The notes: generated by a model not told the origin, from the sequence alone. A DNA stretch of 6,522 nucleotides from Verrucomicrobiota bacterium (GCA_023429545.1 JAEYUU010000234.1:1-6522); one strand, 5' to 3'; positions 1-6,522 are shown, counted from the stretch's first letter. Numbers and translations are program-made.

Positions 1-3000
1 GTCCTGTCCATCCTCATCTTGCTGGTGGGGTATCTCGGGCTCAAGTCGCTGCCCATCGCACGCTATCCCAACATGACGCCGCCGACCATCCAGGTCACGG
101 CCACGTATCCCGGAGCAAGCTCGAAGGTGGTGGAGGAGACGGTCACGACACCGCTGGAGCAGGAGATCAATGGCGCGGAGGACATGATCTACATGTCCAG
201 CAGCAGCACCAGTGACGGCCAGTGCAGCATCAAGGTGACCTTCAAGGTTGGCAAGAACATCGATGATGCGGCAGTGGATGTGCAGAATCGCGTCGCGCGC
301 GCGCAGTCGAAGCTGCCCGCTGACGTGACGAAAAACGGCATCACCGTGACCAAGCAGTCGCCGGACATGCTGCTGGTGTTCGCGTTGAGTTCGCCGGATG
401 GGGCCTATGACGATCTTTTCCTGAACAACTATGCCTTCCTGAATTTGCAGTCCGAGCTGGCCCGTGTGCAGGGTGTCGGGGCGGTGCAGATTTTCACGCA
501 GAAGGACTACTCCATGCGCCTGTGGCTGCAACCGGACAAGCTGGCCAAGCTCGGCCTCACTGCGAACGATGTGGCACAGGCGCTTCAGGAACAGAACGTG
601 CAGGCGGCGGCCGGTCAGATTGGTGCGCCACCCGCGGCGCCGGGAAACGAATTTCAATTCTCCGTGAATGTGAAGGGACGTCTCGTCACGCCCGAGGAGT
701 TTGGCGAGATTGTCATCTTGACCCTGAAGGACGGCACCGTGGTGCGCGCGCGGGATGTGGGGCGCACTGAACTGGGCGGGAAGGACTACACCAGCTTCGG
801 TCGCATCAATGGATCACCGGCGGCGCTCATTGGCATTTTTCAGCTACCCACGGCCAATGCCCTGGACACGGCGAACGCAGCAAAGGCCCGCATGGATGAA
901 CTCGCCAAGTCACTGCCACCGGGGATGAAGGTCGCGGTGAGCTTTGACACCACGAAATTCGTCACGGCTTCCATTGAGGAGGTGATGCACACGCTGGCAG
1001 AAGCCTTCGTGCTGGTGGTAATTGTGGTGTTCGTCTTCCTGGGGAACTGGCGTGCCACCTTGATTCCCATGCTCGCGGTGCCGGTGTCATTGATTGGCAC
1101 CTTTGCCATCTTCGGACCACTCGGCTTCTCCATCAATACACTCACACTTTTTGCGCTGGTGCTGGCCATTGGTCTGGTGGTGGATGACGCCATCGTGGTG
1201 GTGGAGGCGGTGGAGCATCACATCGAGCGGGGATTGAGCCCGCTAAAAGCCACGGAACGGGCCATGACCGAGGTATCCGGACCGGTCATCGCAATCGCAC
1301 TGGTGCTGTGCTCGGTATTCGTTCCTGTATCCTTCATGGGTGGCATCACCGGGAAGCTGTACCAGCAGTTTGCCATTACGCTTTCCGTGTCTGTGCTGAT
1401 TTCCGCGCTGGTGGCGCTCACACTGACTCCCGCCCTGTGTGTCATGTTGCTGCGTCATCGTACACCCACAAAAGGACCGGTGGGGAGAGCGCTGGCGGCT
1501 TTCAACCGTTACTTTGACCGGGTCACGGGCAGCTACGTGAGTGTCTGCCGGAGGCTCATTCGCTTCGGCCTCGTATCCGCCATCCTGCTGATTGGGATCT
1601 ATGCGGGCGCCATTGGCTTGCTGAAGCGACTGCCCACCTCCTTCCTGCCGGATGAGGACATGGGTTATCTCTTCGTGGTGACCACACTTCCGGATGGCGC
1701 CTCGCAGGAGCGCACGGATCGCGTGCTGCAGAAGGTGGAGGACATTCTGAAAGAGACACCGGGTGTCAGCGATGTCATCACGATTGGGGGGCTGAATCTC
1801 CTGAGTGGTGCGCGCAGTTCAAATTCCGGCGCCTGCATCGTTTCCCTGAAGGACTGGAGTGAACGAAAGGATCCCACCGAGCAGGTGGCGCACATGGTTC
1901 CCTCCATCTTCGCCCGGGTAAGCCAGATTCCGGAAGCGATGATCATTCCCACATCGCCCCCACCCATCCAGGGGTTGGGCAATGCGGGCGGCGTTCAGTT
2001 TGAATTGCAGGATCGTACTGGGCGGACTCCGGAGGAACTGCAGCAGGTCGCGGACCACTTCCTGGGAGCCCTGTCCCAGAAGCCTGGCATTGCGCGAGCG
2101 TTCACTTTTTACAGCACGCGCGTACCGCAGCTCTCCGTGGATCTGGACCGCGACAAGATCAAGGCTCTGGGCATCCCGCTGGACAGTGTCTTCGGCGCGC
2201 TGCAGACCTACCTTGGTGGTCTCTATGTGAATGATCTCACGCTCTTTGGCCGGAGCTTCCAGGTAAAGGTGCAGGCGGAGCCGCAGTACCGCATGAATCC
2301 CGAGGATATCTACAGCATCTATGTCCGCAGCGCGGATGGCAGCATGGTGCCCTTCAGCACGTTCTCCAAGGTGGAGTCAACGACAGGCGCGGATCTGCTG
2401 CCGCATTTCAATGTGTACCGCACCGCGGAGATCACCGCATCCGCGGCTCCAGGGTTCAGTTCGGGGCAGGCCATTGCCACCATGGAGGAACTGGCCAGGG
2501 AGCAGATTCCCGACGGCTTTGGCTATGAATGGACGGGGACCGCTCTGCAAGAGAAGCAGGCATCAGGTCAGCAGTCGATGATCCTTGGGCTCGCACTTCT
2601 GTTTGTATTCCTGGTGCTGGCGGCGCAGTACGAGAGCTGGGCAGTGCCGTTCGCGGTGCTCTTTGGCCTGCCCATTGGCGTCTTCGGTGCCTTCCTCGGT
2701 GCGTACCTGCGTGGCTTGACGAATGATGTGTATGTGCAGATTGGTCTTGTGATGCTGATCGGTCTGGCGGCAAAAAACGCGATCCTGATCGTGGAGTTTG
2801 CCAAGGTGCGGCGTGAGAAGGGAATGGATATAGTAGAGGCAGCTCTGGAAGGCGCGAAACTGCGCCTGCGTCCCATCGTCATGACCTCGCTGGCCTTCAT
2901 CCTGGGTGTGGTGCCCCTGGTGCTCTCCAGTGGCGCAGGTGCCGCGAGCCGCCAGAGCCTGGGTACTGCGGTGTGCTTTGGCATGGCCACGGCCACCGTC

Positions 3001-3126
3001 ATTGGGGTGTTTTTCATTCCGTGGCTGTATGTCGTGGTGCAGCGACTCGCGGAGAAAATCTCCGGCCCGCCCAAGGTGGAACCATCCGCCGTGGAGCTGG
3101 AAGCTGCGGCCGCGGCGAAGGCATGA
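1..3126 (+). CDS. HAE1-family RND efflux pump, inner-membrane subunit (AcrB/MexB-like), 5' partial
   Basis: Proton-driven inner-membrane pump of the RND superfamily, normally the trimeric engine of a tripartite efflux complex with a periplasmic adaptor and an outer-membrane channel. The reading frame is open from base 1 (first residues VLSILILLVGYLG, the end of TM1). By recalled alignment to AcrB, about 13 N-terminal residues lie outside the window, so the internal TTG at 19 is not the start. The visible part is 1041 residues, normal for a family of about 1030-1060. TM2-TM6 begin near codon 333, TM7 lies near codons 515-540 and TM8-TM12 begin near codon 859; two large periplasmic porter/docking regions lie between. 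Proton-relay residues are present: the Asp pair in VVDDAIVVVE (codons 395-396; AcrB D407/D408), Lys in LAAKNAILIVEFA (codon 925; AcrB K940) and Arg in LRPIVMTSLAFILG (codon 957; AcrB R971). The C-terminus is an Ala-rich tail. Substrate is unknown. The adaptor gene is expected upstream but is not visible. Confidence 0.96.
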   Translation, partial: VLSILILLVGYLGLKSLPIARYPNMTPPTIQVTATYPGASSKVVEETVTTPLEQEINGAEDMIYMSSSSTSDGQCSIKVTFKVGKNIDDAAVDVQNRVARAQSKLPADVTKNGITVTKQSPDMLLVFALSSPDGAYDDLFLNNYAFLNLQSELARVQGVGAVQIFTQKDYSMRLWLQPDKLAKLGLTANDVAQALQEQNVQAAAGQIGAPPAAPGNEFQFSVNVKGRLVTPEEFGEIVILTLKDGTVVRARDVGRTELGGKDYTSFGRINGSPAALIGIFQLPTANALDTANAAKARMDELAKSLPPGMKVAVSFDTTKFVTASIEEVMHTLAEAFVLVVIVVFVFLGNWRATLIPMLAVPVSLIGTFAIFGPLGFSINTLTLFALVLAIGLVVDDAIVVVEAVEHHIERGLSPLKATERAMTEVSGPVIAIALVLCSVFVPVSFMGGITGKLYQQFAITLSVSVLISALVALTLTPALCVMLLRHRTPTKGPVGRALAAFNRYFDRVTGSYVSVCRRLIRFGLVSAILLIGIYAGAIGLLKRLPTSFLPDEDMGYLFVVTTLPDGASQERTDRVLQKVEDILKETPGVSDVITIGGLNLLSGARSSNSGACIVSLKDWSERKDPTEQVAHMVPSIFARVSQIPEAMIIPTSPPPIQGLGNAGGVQFELQDRTGRTPEELQQVADHFLGALSQKPGIARAFTFYSTRVPQLSVDLDRDKIKALGIPLDSVFGALQTYLGGLYVNDLTLFGRSFQVKVQAEPQYRMNPEDIYSIYVRSADGSMVPFSTFSKVESTTGADLLPHFNVYRTAEITASAAPGFSSGQAIATMEELAREQIPDGFGYEWTGTALQEKQASGQQSMILGLALLFVFLVLAAQYESWAVPFAVLFGLPIGVFGAFLGAYLRGLTNDVYVQIGLVMLIGLAAKNAILIVEFAKVRREKGMDIVEAALEGAKLRLRPIVMTSLAFILGVVPLVLSSGAGAASRQSLGTAVCFGMATATVIGVFFIPWLYVVVQRLAEKISGPPKVEPSAVELEAAAAAKA

Positions 3127-3141
3127 CGCATGCGACCAACG

Positions 3142-4518
3142 CTAGGATTTCCCCGTCAGGTCATTCTTGCTGGCCCACGTCTCACGGGCCGCCAGGCCGC
3201 TCAGCGCCAGAAGTGCGATGAGATTCGGCACCGCCATGAAGGCGTTGGCGATGTCGGCAAAATCCCACACAACCTGATCCTTGTGCACGGAGCCGACGAG
3301 CACAGCGATCACCCAGAGAATGCGATACGGAAAGACTGCGCGTGTGCCGAAGAGATACTCCGCCGCTTTCTCACCATAGTAGTTCCAGCCTAGAATGGTG
3401 GAGAAGACAAAGGTGATGAGACCGAAGGTGAGAATGTAGGGGCCATAAGCATGCAAATCCGCAAACGCGGCACGCGTGAGCTGCGTTTTGTCCATGCCTT
3501 CCTGCCAGTGGCCGCTGCTGACAATCACCAGACCCGTGGCGAGGCATACCACGACTGTGTCCCAGAACGTTCCGGTGGAGGACACCAGCGCCTGCCGGAC
3601 CGGATTGCGGGTCTGTGCGGCGGCCGCCACGATGGGCGCGCTGCCGAGACCAGATTCATTTGAGAACAGGCCACGCGCGATGCCTGCGCGCATGGCTTCC
3701 TTCAAACCCGCGCCAACAAAGCCGCCAATGGCGGCCTGACCGGTAAAGGCGGACTTCAAGATGAGCATGATGGTGTCATCCAGGACGGCCCAGTTCTTGA
3801 TGAGGATGGCGGCGCAGCCCAGAACATAGCCGACGGCCATGAAGGGTACGAGGAACTCGCAGGTCCGCGCGATGGATTTGATGCCTCCCAGTACGACGAA
3901 TGCCGTTAGCGCACTCATGGCAATGCCAGCGATCCAGGCCACGCTTTGTGGATTTGCATTTGGAAGGCTTTGCTGGATTTGGGTCACCACGGAGTTTGCC
4001 TGGGTCATGCAGCCGATGCCAAAGGCGGCGATGCAGGTGAAAATGGCAAAGAGGACGCCCAGCCACTTCATGCCAAGGCCCCGCTCCAGCACATACATGG
4101 GCCCGCCTGCCCAAGTGCCATTGGCCAGCTTCACGCGATATTTCACGGCCAGCAGCGCCTCCGTGTATTTCGTCGCGATGCCGAAGACGCCTGTGAGCCA
4201 CATCCACAATACGGCGCCTGGTCCTCCCATGGCCACTGCGCCTGCCACACCGATGATGTTGCCCGTGCCAATGGTGGCGGCGAGCGCGGTGGTGAGGGCG
4301 CCAAAATTGCTCACGTCACCTTCAGCACCTTCCTCCCTGGTCATGGAAAGCTTGATGGCCCTCCTCGTGAATCGCTGGATGAAGCCGAGTCGGAAGGTGA
4401 GAAAGATGTGCGTGCCGAAGAGAAGGACGATCAGAGGCCAGTTCCAAAGCCAGCCTGCAAAGGCTGAGATGCCATCGGAAAAGGATTGGGAGACAGCGAG
4501 GATGGGTAGCGTTTGCAT
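3142..4518 (-). CDS. AGCS-family sodium:alanine/amino acid symporter
   Basis: Inner-membrane symporter of the alanine/glycine:cation symporter (AGCS) family, which imports small neutral amino acids with Na+ or H+. The 458-residue length is normal. Family hallmarks are visible in order: EGDVSNFGALTTALAATIG (66-84); GTGNIIGVAGA (84-94); GGPGAVLWMW (98-107, close to the family signature but with Leu where Phe is usual); GIATKYTEALLAVKYR (113-128); FSNESGLGSAPI (285-296); and a C-terminal ADIANAFMAVPNLIALLALSG segment. About ten hydrophobic membrane segments are seen, as usual for the family. The ATG at 4518 gives a typical AGCS N-terminus; no Shine-Dalgarno sequence precedes it. It lies 27 bp downstream of the MocR gene on the same strand, so co-transcription is likely. 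That suggests its substrate, or a related amino acid or amine, is the regulator's ligand (inference). The exact substrate (alanine, glycine or another) cannot be told from sequence. Confidence 0.95.
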   Translation of the reverse strand: MQTLPILAVSQSFSDGISAFAGWLWNWPLIVLLFGTHIFLTFRLGFIQRFTRRAIKLSMTREEGAEGDVSNFGALTTALAATIGTGNIIGVAGAVAMGGPGAVLWMWLTGVFGIATKYTEALLAVKYRVKLANGTWAGGPMYVLERGLGMKWLGVLFAIFTCIAAFGIGCMTQANSVVTQIQQSLPNANPQSVAWIAGIAMSALTAFVVLGGIKSIARTCEFLVPFMAVGYVLGCAAILIKNWAVLDDTIMLILKSAFTGQAAIGGFVGAGLKEAMRAGIARGLFSNESGLGSAPIVAAAAQTRNPVRQALVSSTGTFWDTVVVCLATGLVIVSSGHWQEGMDKTQLTRAAFADLHAYGPYILTFGLITFVFSTILGWNYYGEKAAEYLFGTRAVFPYRILWVIAVLVGSVHKDQVVWDFADIANAFMAVPNLIALLALSGLAARETWASKNDLTGKS

Positions 4519-4522
4519 GGCG

Positions 4523-4555
4523 GAGAAGCGCAGAGCGTCCCAGCTCTAGCTTCTC
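4523..4555 (-). other. Strong hairpin across the MocR stop codon and just before the symporter start
   Basis: In the minus-strand transcript, GAGAAGC pairs with GCTTCTC (7 bp, 4555-4549 with 4529-4523). Inside it, AGAGC pairs with GCTCT (5 bp, 4547-4543 with 4536-4532), with a 6-nt loop TGGGAC and a small 1/2-nt internal loop. The MocR stop codon (4548-4546) lies in the 5' arm, and the 3' arm ends 4 nt before the symporter ATG. No T-run follows, so it is not a classical intrinsic terminator. More likely roles are translational coupling, masking of the symporter start, or mRNA stability. Confidence 0.6.
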
Positions 4556-5991
4556 GCAAGCTGGCGTGCAAGCTGTCCCAATACTGTCACCGCCCTCTCC
4601 ACCGCGGGCGTCATGGGATACCCGCAATTAAGCCGCAGGAAGTTCCGGAACCCACCGTCGGGTGAGAAAAGCGGACCCGGCGCAATGCTGATGCCGGCAC
4701 GCAGGGCCTGCTTGAAAAGCACCAGCGAATCGATCTGCGGGGGAAGCTCACACCAGAGCACGAAGTTCCCCTGGGGCCGGGAAAGGCCGATGCCCTCGGG
4801 AAAGCTGTGCACGACTGCCTCACGCATGCGCTCCACCTGCTGGCGGTAGGTCTGGCGCAGCGTGCGCAGGTAGCGATCGTAGCCTCCATTGCGCAGGTAC
4901 TCGGAAATCACGAGGGACGGCAGGGTGGCATTCGCCAGTGAGTAGGCAATTTTCAAGCGCAAGACCTTTGCATGCCAGCGCCCCGCAGCCACGTAGCCGA
5001 CGCGGTAGCCGGGAGCGAGATTCTTCGAGAAGGAACTGCAAAGGATCACGAGTCCATTGCGGTCAAATGCCTTCAGGCAGCGTGGGCGATCACCGGAGTG
5101 ATTGAGCTCTCCGTAGATGTCATCCTCGATGACCGGGATGTCACGCTTCGAGACGATTTCCAGAAGGCGCCGTTTGCGTTCCTCCGGCATCGCATAGCCA
5201 ACGGGATTGTGGAAGTTCGGGATCAGTGCGCAAGCGGCAACCTTGTTACGGCGCAGGCAGGTCTCAAGCGCGTCGAGGTCGATGCCATTGACGTTGTCGA
5301 CCGGAATGGGCAGTGCCTTGAGTTGCAGTTCGCGCAGGATGCCCGTGAGCCCAAAGTAGGTGGGCGACTCCACCACGACTGTGTCACCTGGATTGCACAC
5401 TGCCCGCAGAGCCAGTGAGAGCGCCTCCGTGCAACCGTTGGTGATGATGAACTCCTCCGGTTGCAGGGAACACCCCCAATCCAGCGACCGACGAGCCAGC
5501 TCACGGCGGAGGGACTCATTGCCCGGAGGCATATCATAGTTGGTGCTACGCGCGCCGAGACTGCGCGCGATCGAGCTCATGCTGCGCGCCAGTTTCTCTC
5601 CAGGCAGCAACTCGGGATCCGGCAGCGCCATTCCCAGCGGCACCAATTCCGGATTGTCATGTGCCGCGATGATAGAATCCAGCGGATCGAGGCTGGAGAA
5701 GTCAGTGCCCTTTGGCGCACTGGGGACTGTTTTTGGAGCACGAACCAGGTCGGCCTTGCTGGCTCTTACGAAAAAGCCGGACTTCGGTCGCGCTTCCACC
5801 AGGCCGCGGGTTTCCAGCGTGGCATAGGCATGCATGGCAGTGGGTACGCTCACACGCTGCTGTCGCGCAAACTGCCGTACCGAGGGCATGCGGTCACCTG
5901 GGCGCAGGGAGTTTGAGCCAATCATGCCCTCCAGCCGGTCTGCCAATGTCCGGTAGAGGGGCGCTGATTCATGGGATGCCGTGGAGTGCAT
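4546..5991 (-). CDS. MocR-family (GntR winged-helix/aminotransferase fusion) regulator, YdcR-like
   Basis: PLP-dependent transcription factor of the MocR subfamily: a DNA-binding winged helix joined to a fold-type I aminotransferase domain that senses amino acids or amines through the cofactor. At 481 residues it has the usual length. Residues about 11-76 form the GntR wHTH (RPGDRMPSVRQFA, then the recognition-helix region to ETRGLVEARPKSGFFV), about 77-115 the linker, and the rest the aminotransferase-like domain. PLP residues are intact: K323 in SSFSKNLAPGYR (Schiff base), N262 in NFHNPVG, D290 and Y293 in IEDDIYGEL, and R453 in FLRLNCG (carboxylate binding). From memory it closely resembles E. 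coli YdcR, including the PPGNxxLR motif. The ATG at 5991 was chosen because it leaves the full wHTH in frame; its ribosome binding site is poor. It heads an operon with the AGCS symporter and is divergent from the DUF2917 gene, so autoregulation and control of both is likely. An enzymatic aminotransferase role cannot be excluded but is less likely given the DNA-binding domain. Confidence 0.95.
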   Translation of the reverse strand: MHSTASHESAPLYRTLADRLEGMIGSNSLRPGDRMPSVRQFARQQRVSVPTAMHAYATLETRGLVEARPKSGFFVRASKADLVRAPKTVPSAPKGTDFSSLDPLDSIIAAHDNPELVPLGMALPDPELLPGEKLARSMSSIARSLGARSTNYDMPPGNESLRRELARRSLDWGCSLQPEEFIITNGCTEALSLALRAVCNPGDTVVVESPTYFGLTGILRELQLKALPIPVDNVNGIDLDALETCLRRNKVAACALIPNFHNPVGYAMPEERKRRLLEIVSKRDIPVIEDDIYGELNHSGDRPRCLKAFDRNGLVILCSSFSKNLAPGYRVGYVAAGRWHAKVLRLKIAYSLANATLPSLVISEYLRNGGYDRYLRTLRQTYRQQVERMREAVVHSFPEGIGLSRPQGNFVLWCELPPQIDSLVLFKQALRAGISIAPGPLFSPDGGFRNFLRLNCGYPMTPAVERAVTVLGQLARQLARS

Positions 5992-5997
5992 CTGACA

Positions 5998-6003
5998 ATC
6001 TTA
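5998..6003 (-). promoter_or_regulatory. Possible -10 box of the MocR-symporter promoter
   Basis: On the minus strand TAAGAT is found 7 nt before the MocR ATG, within TGTTAAGAT. The -35 position would fall at about TGTGCA inside the near operator site, a poor match to consensus. If used, transcription would start at or very close to the start codon, giving a leaderless or nearly leaderless message. That would agree with the lack of a good Shine-Dalgarno sequence. The call rests on one hexamer and is weak. Confidence 0.3.
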
Positions 6004-6016
6004 ACATGAAAATCGT

Positions 6017-6059
6017 TCCTGCACAGATACAGTTTGATGCAGTTTGATGTTGTACAGAT
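6017..6059 (-). promoter_or_regulatory. Putative MocR operator pair facing the regulator-symporter operon
   Basis: Read on the minus strand, two 12-bp sites fit ATCTGTNYARSA: ATCTGTACAACA (6059-6048) and ATCTGTGCAGGA (6028-6017). Their first bases are exactly 31 bp apart, about three helical turns, and the nearer site begins 37 bp upstream of the MocR start codon. MocR proteins studied in detail, such as GabR, bind direct repeats separated by about three turns because the dimer is head-to-tail, so the geometry fits autoregulation. The site matches are seen directly; protein binding is inferred. Confidence 0.6.
6030..6049. repeat. Perfect tandem duplication of a 10-bp unit between two operator sites
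   Basis: CAGTTTGATG occurs twice in direct succession (6030-6039 and 6040-6049), filling most of the gap between the two ATCTGT sites upstream of the MocR gene. The unit length is close to one helical turn, so both copies face the same side of the DNA. The corresponding gap in the DUF2917-facing pair has only a diverged version (ATCA and TG kept in register). It may be an accessory binding element or a slippage duplication. Confidence 0.8.
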
Positions 6060-6136
6060 GGGCTCATCCTCGGAATGAAGCGATTACCATGCCCTGTGTA
6101 AGGGTCATCAAGTAGCACAGTGACGGGCATCAGGAG

Positions 6137-6179
6137 ATCTGTGTAACATAGAAACTTATCATTGTGAATCTGTTCAGCA
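6137..6179 (+). promoter_or_regulatory. Putative MocR operator pair facing the DUF2917 gene
   Basis: Two 12-bp sites on the plus strand fit ATCTGTNYARSA: ATCTGTGTAACA (6137-6148) and ATCTGTTCAGCA (6168-6179). They are again exactly 31 bp apart, and the nearer site begins 38 bp before the DUF2917 start. Aligned without gaps to the opposite pair in its own orientation, 28 of 41 positions agree from the first base of one site through CAG of the second. In both pairs the far site ends in AACA and the near site in CAGSA, so the order is kept. A weak TTGTGA (6162-6167) with a poor -10 around 6183-6190 could be the promoter, in which case the near site falls between the two boxes. Confidence 0.58.
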
Positions 6180-6205
6180 CAGTATGTATCAGAGATGATT
6201 GGTGC

Positions 6206-6522
6206 ATGAACACCTCAGCACTCTCCGCACGCATCGGCCGTCAAGGACGCAAAACCCTGGTTGAAGCCATGCTTCAGCGTGTCGGGACATTTCTGGATAA
6301 GCTCTGGACCATTCCCGACCGGGTCGGCGCGCCTGCCACAGAGTCTTCCAGAGAGGTGGCCCATCTTCCACGTGGCACGGTTCTCTCATTGGATCAGGCT
6401 GCTGGCATTACATGTCTTGAGTTGTCGAGCGGCGTGGTGTGGGTGACAGGCACACCGGCACGCGGTGACACCATCCTTCGCCCGGGTGAGACGTACGAGT
6501 TTGGAGACCAGTGGCCCTACGT
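6206..6522 (+). CDS. DUF2917 domain-containing protein, 3' partial
   Basis: The reading frame opens at the ATG at 6206 and runs off the right edge after 105 full codons without a stop. Residues about 54-105 (LPRGTVLSLDQAAG, then LELSSGVVWVTG, then GDTILRPGETYEF) match what I recall of the DUF2917 pattern: a small beta-rich, cupin-like domain with a G-x-V-W-x-T turn, a conserved Asp and a late xPGE/xAGD turn. No biochemical function is established for that family as far as I know. The first 50 residues are polar and basic, with a possible amphipathic helix around residues 16-34; no signal peptide or membrane segment is seen. The start is preceded by a weak purine stretch (AGAG at 6191-6194, 11 nt before the ATG). 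ATG was preferred because two upstream ATGs (6184, 6195) reach stops within a few codons. It is transcribed away from the MocR gene and carries its own copy of the putative operator pair. The domain call rests on recognition without a search. Confidence 0.72.
   Translation, partial: MNTSALSARIGRQGRKTLVEAMLQRVGTFLDKLWTIPDRVGAPATESSREVAHLPRGTVLSLDQAAGITCLELSSGVVWVTGTPARGDTILRPGETYEFGDQWPY

Noticed and set aside
1..21. TTG at 19 as the true start of the RND gene
   Set aside because: The frame is open to base 1 and the residues before it continue TM1; RND pumps need the complete TM1, so the start is outside the window.
840..1193. A 117-codon minus-strand frame inside the RND gene
   Set aside because: It is antisense to the conserved TM2-TM4 region with no independent coding sign.
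3050..3064. Hairpin CGGAGA-AAA-TCTCCG near the 3' end of the RND gene as a terminator
   Set aside because: The stem is only 6 bp, lies inside the coding region, and has no T-run on either side.
2568..3131. A 187-codon open frame on the minus strand opposite the end of the RND gene
   Set aside because: It is antisense to conserved TM8-TM12 coding sequence, its composition (Ser, Thr, Arg, Pro) is typical of an antisense shadow, and no family is recognisable.
4270..4322. Apparent Gln-to-Gly change before the AGCS GTGN motif (NFGALTTAL rather than FQAL) as a lost binding residue
   Set aside because: I recall a sizeable AGCS subgroup that carries FGALTTALAATxGTGN, so this is a subgroup feature and not a defect.
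3839..4549. A 236-codon open frame on the plus strand opposite the symporter gene
   Set aside because: It lies wholly antisense to well-conserved AGCS sequence and resembles no known protein; long antisense frames are common in GC-rich genes.
6089..6130. ATGCCC (6089-6094) and GGGCAT (6125-6130) as a terminator or riboswitch stem
   Set aside because: The 6-bp arms are 30 bases apart with no supporting inner stem or T-run.

Overview
The window reads as a moderately GC-rich, Gram-negative-type chromosome segment. The main evidence is an inner-membrane RND efflux subunit, which normally works with a periplasmic adaptor and an outer-membrane channel. I cannot name the organism from sequence alone; a verrucomicrobial or proteobacterial source would fit, but this is a weak guess. 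No RNA gene, insertion sequence, CRISPR array or integrase was seen.

Layout. Positions 1-3126 (+) hold nearly all of an HAE1-type RND transporter (AcrB/MexB-like), missing about 13 N-terminal residues off the left edge. It meets, tail to tail and 15 bp apart, a two-gene leftward operon: a YdcR-like MocR regulator (GntR winged helix fused to an aminotransferase fold; 5991-4546) followed 27 bp later by an AGCS-family sodium/alanine-type amino acid symporter (4518-3142). A 214-bp divergent intergenic region (5992-6205) separates the regulator from a rightward gene starting at 6206 and cut by the right edge. That gene encodes a DUF2917-type small protein.

How the parts fit. The divergent region is the most informative non-coding part. 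It carries four copies of a 12-bp element, ATCTGTNYARSA. They form two direct-repeat pairs, each with exactly 31 bp (about three helical turns) from site to site. One pair points at the MocR gene and one at the DUF2917 gene, and they lie 37 and 38 bp from the two start codons. This is the operator geometry expected for MocR dimers, so the simplest model is one regulator controlling both its own operon (with the amino acid symporter) and the DUF2917 gene. The trigger is probably an amino acid or amine that forms an aldimine with the PLP cofactor. A strong predicted hairpin lies across the MocR stop codon and ends 4 nt before the symporter start, so it may set the regulator/transporter ratio. 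The RND pump appears to be an unrelated neighbour whose own operon lies to the left.
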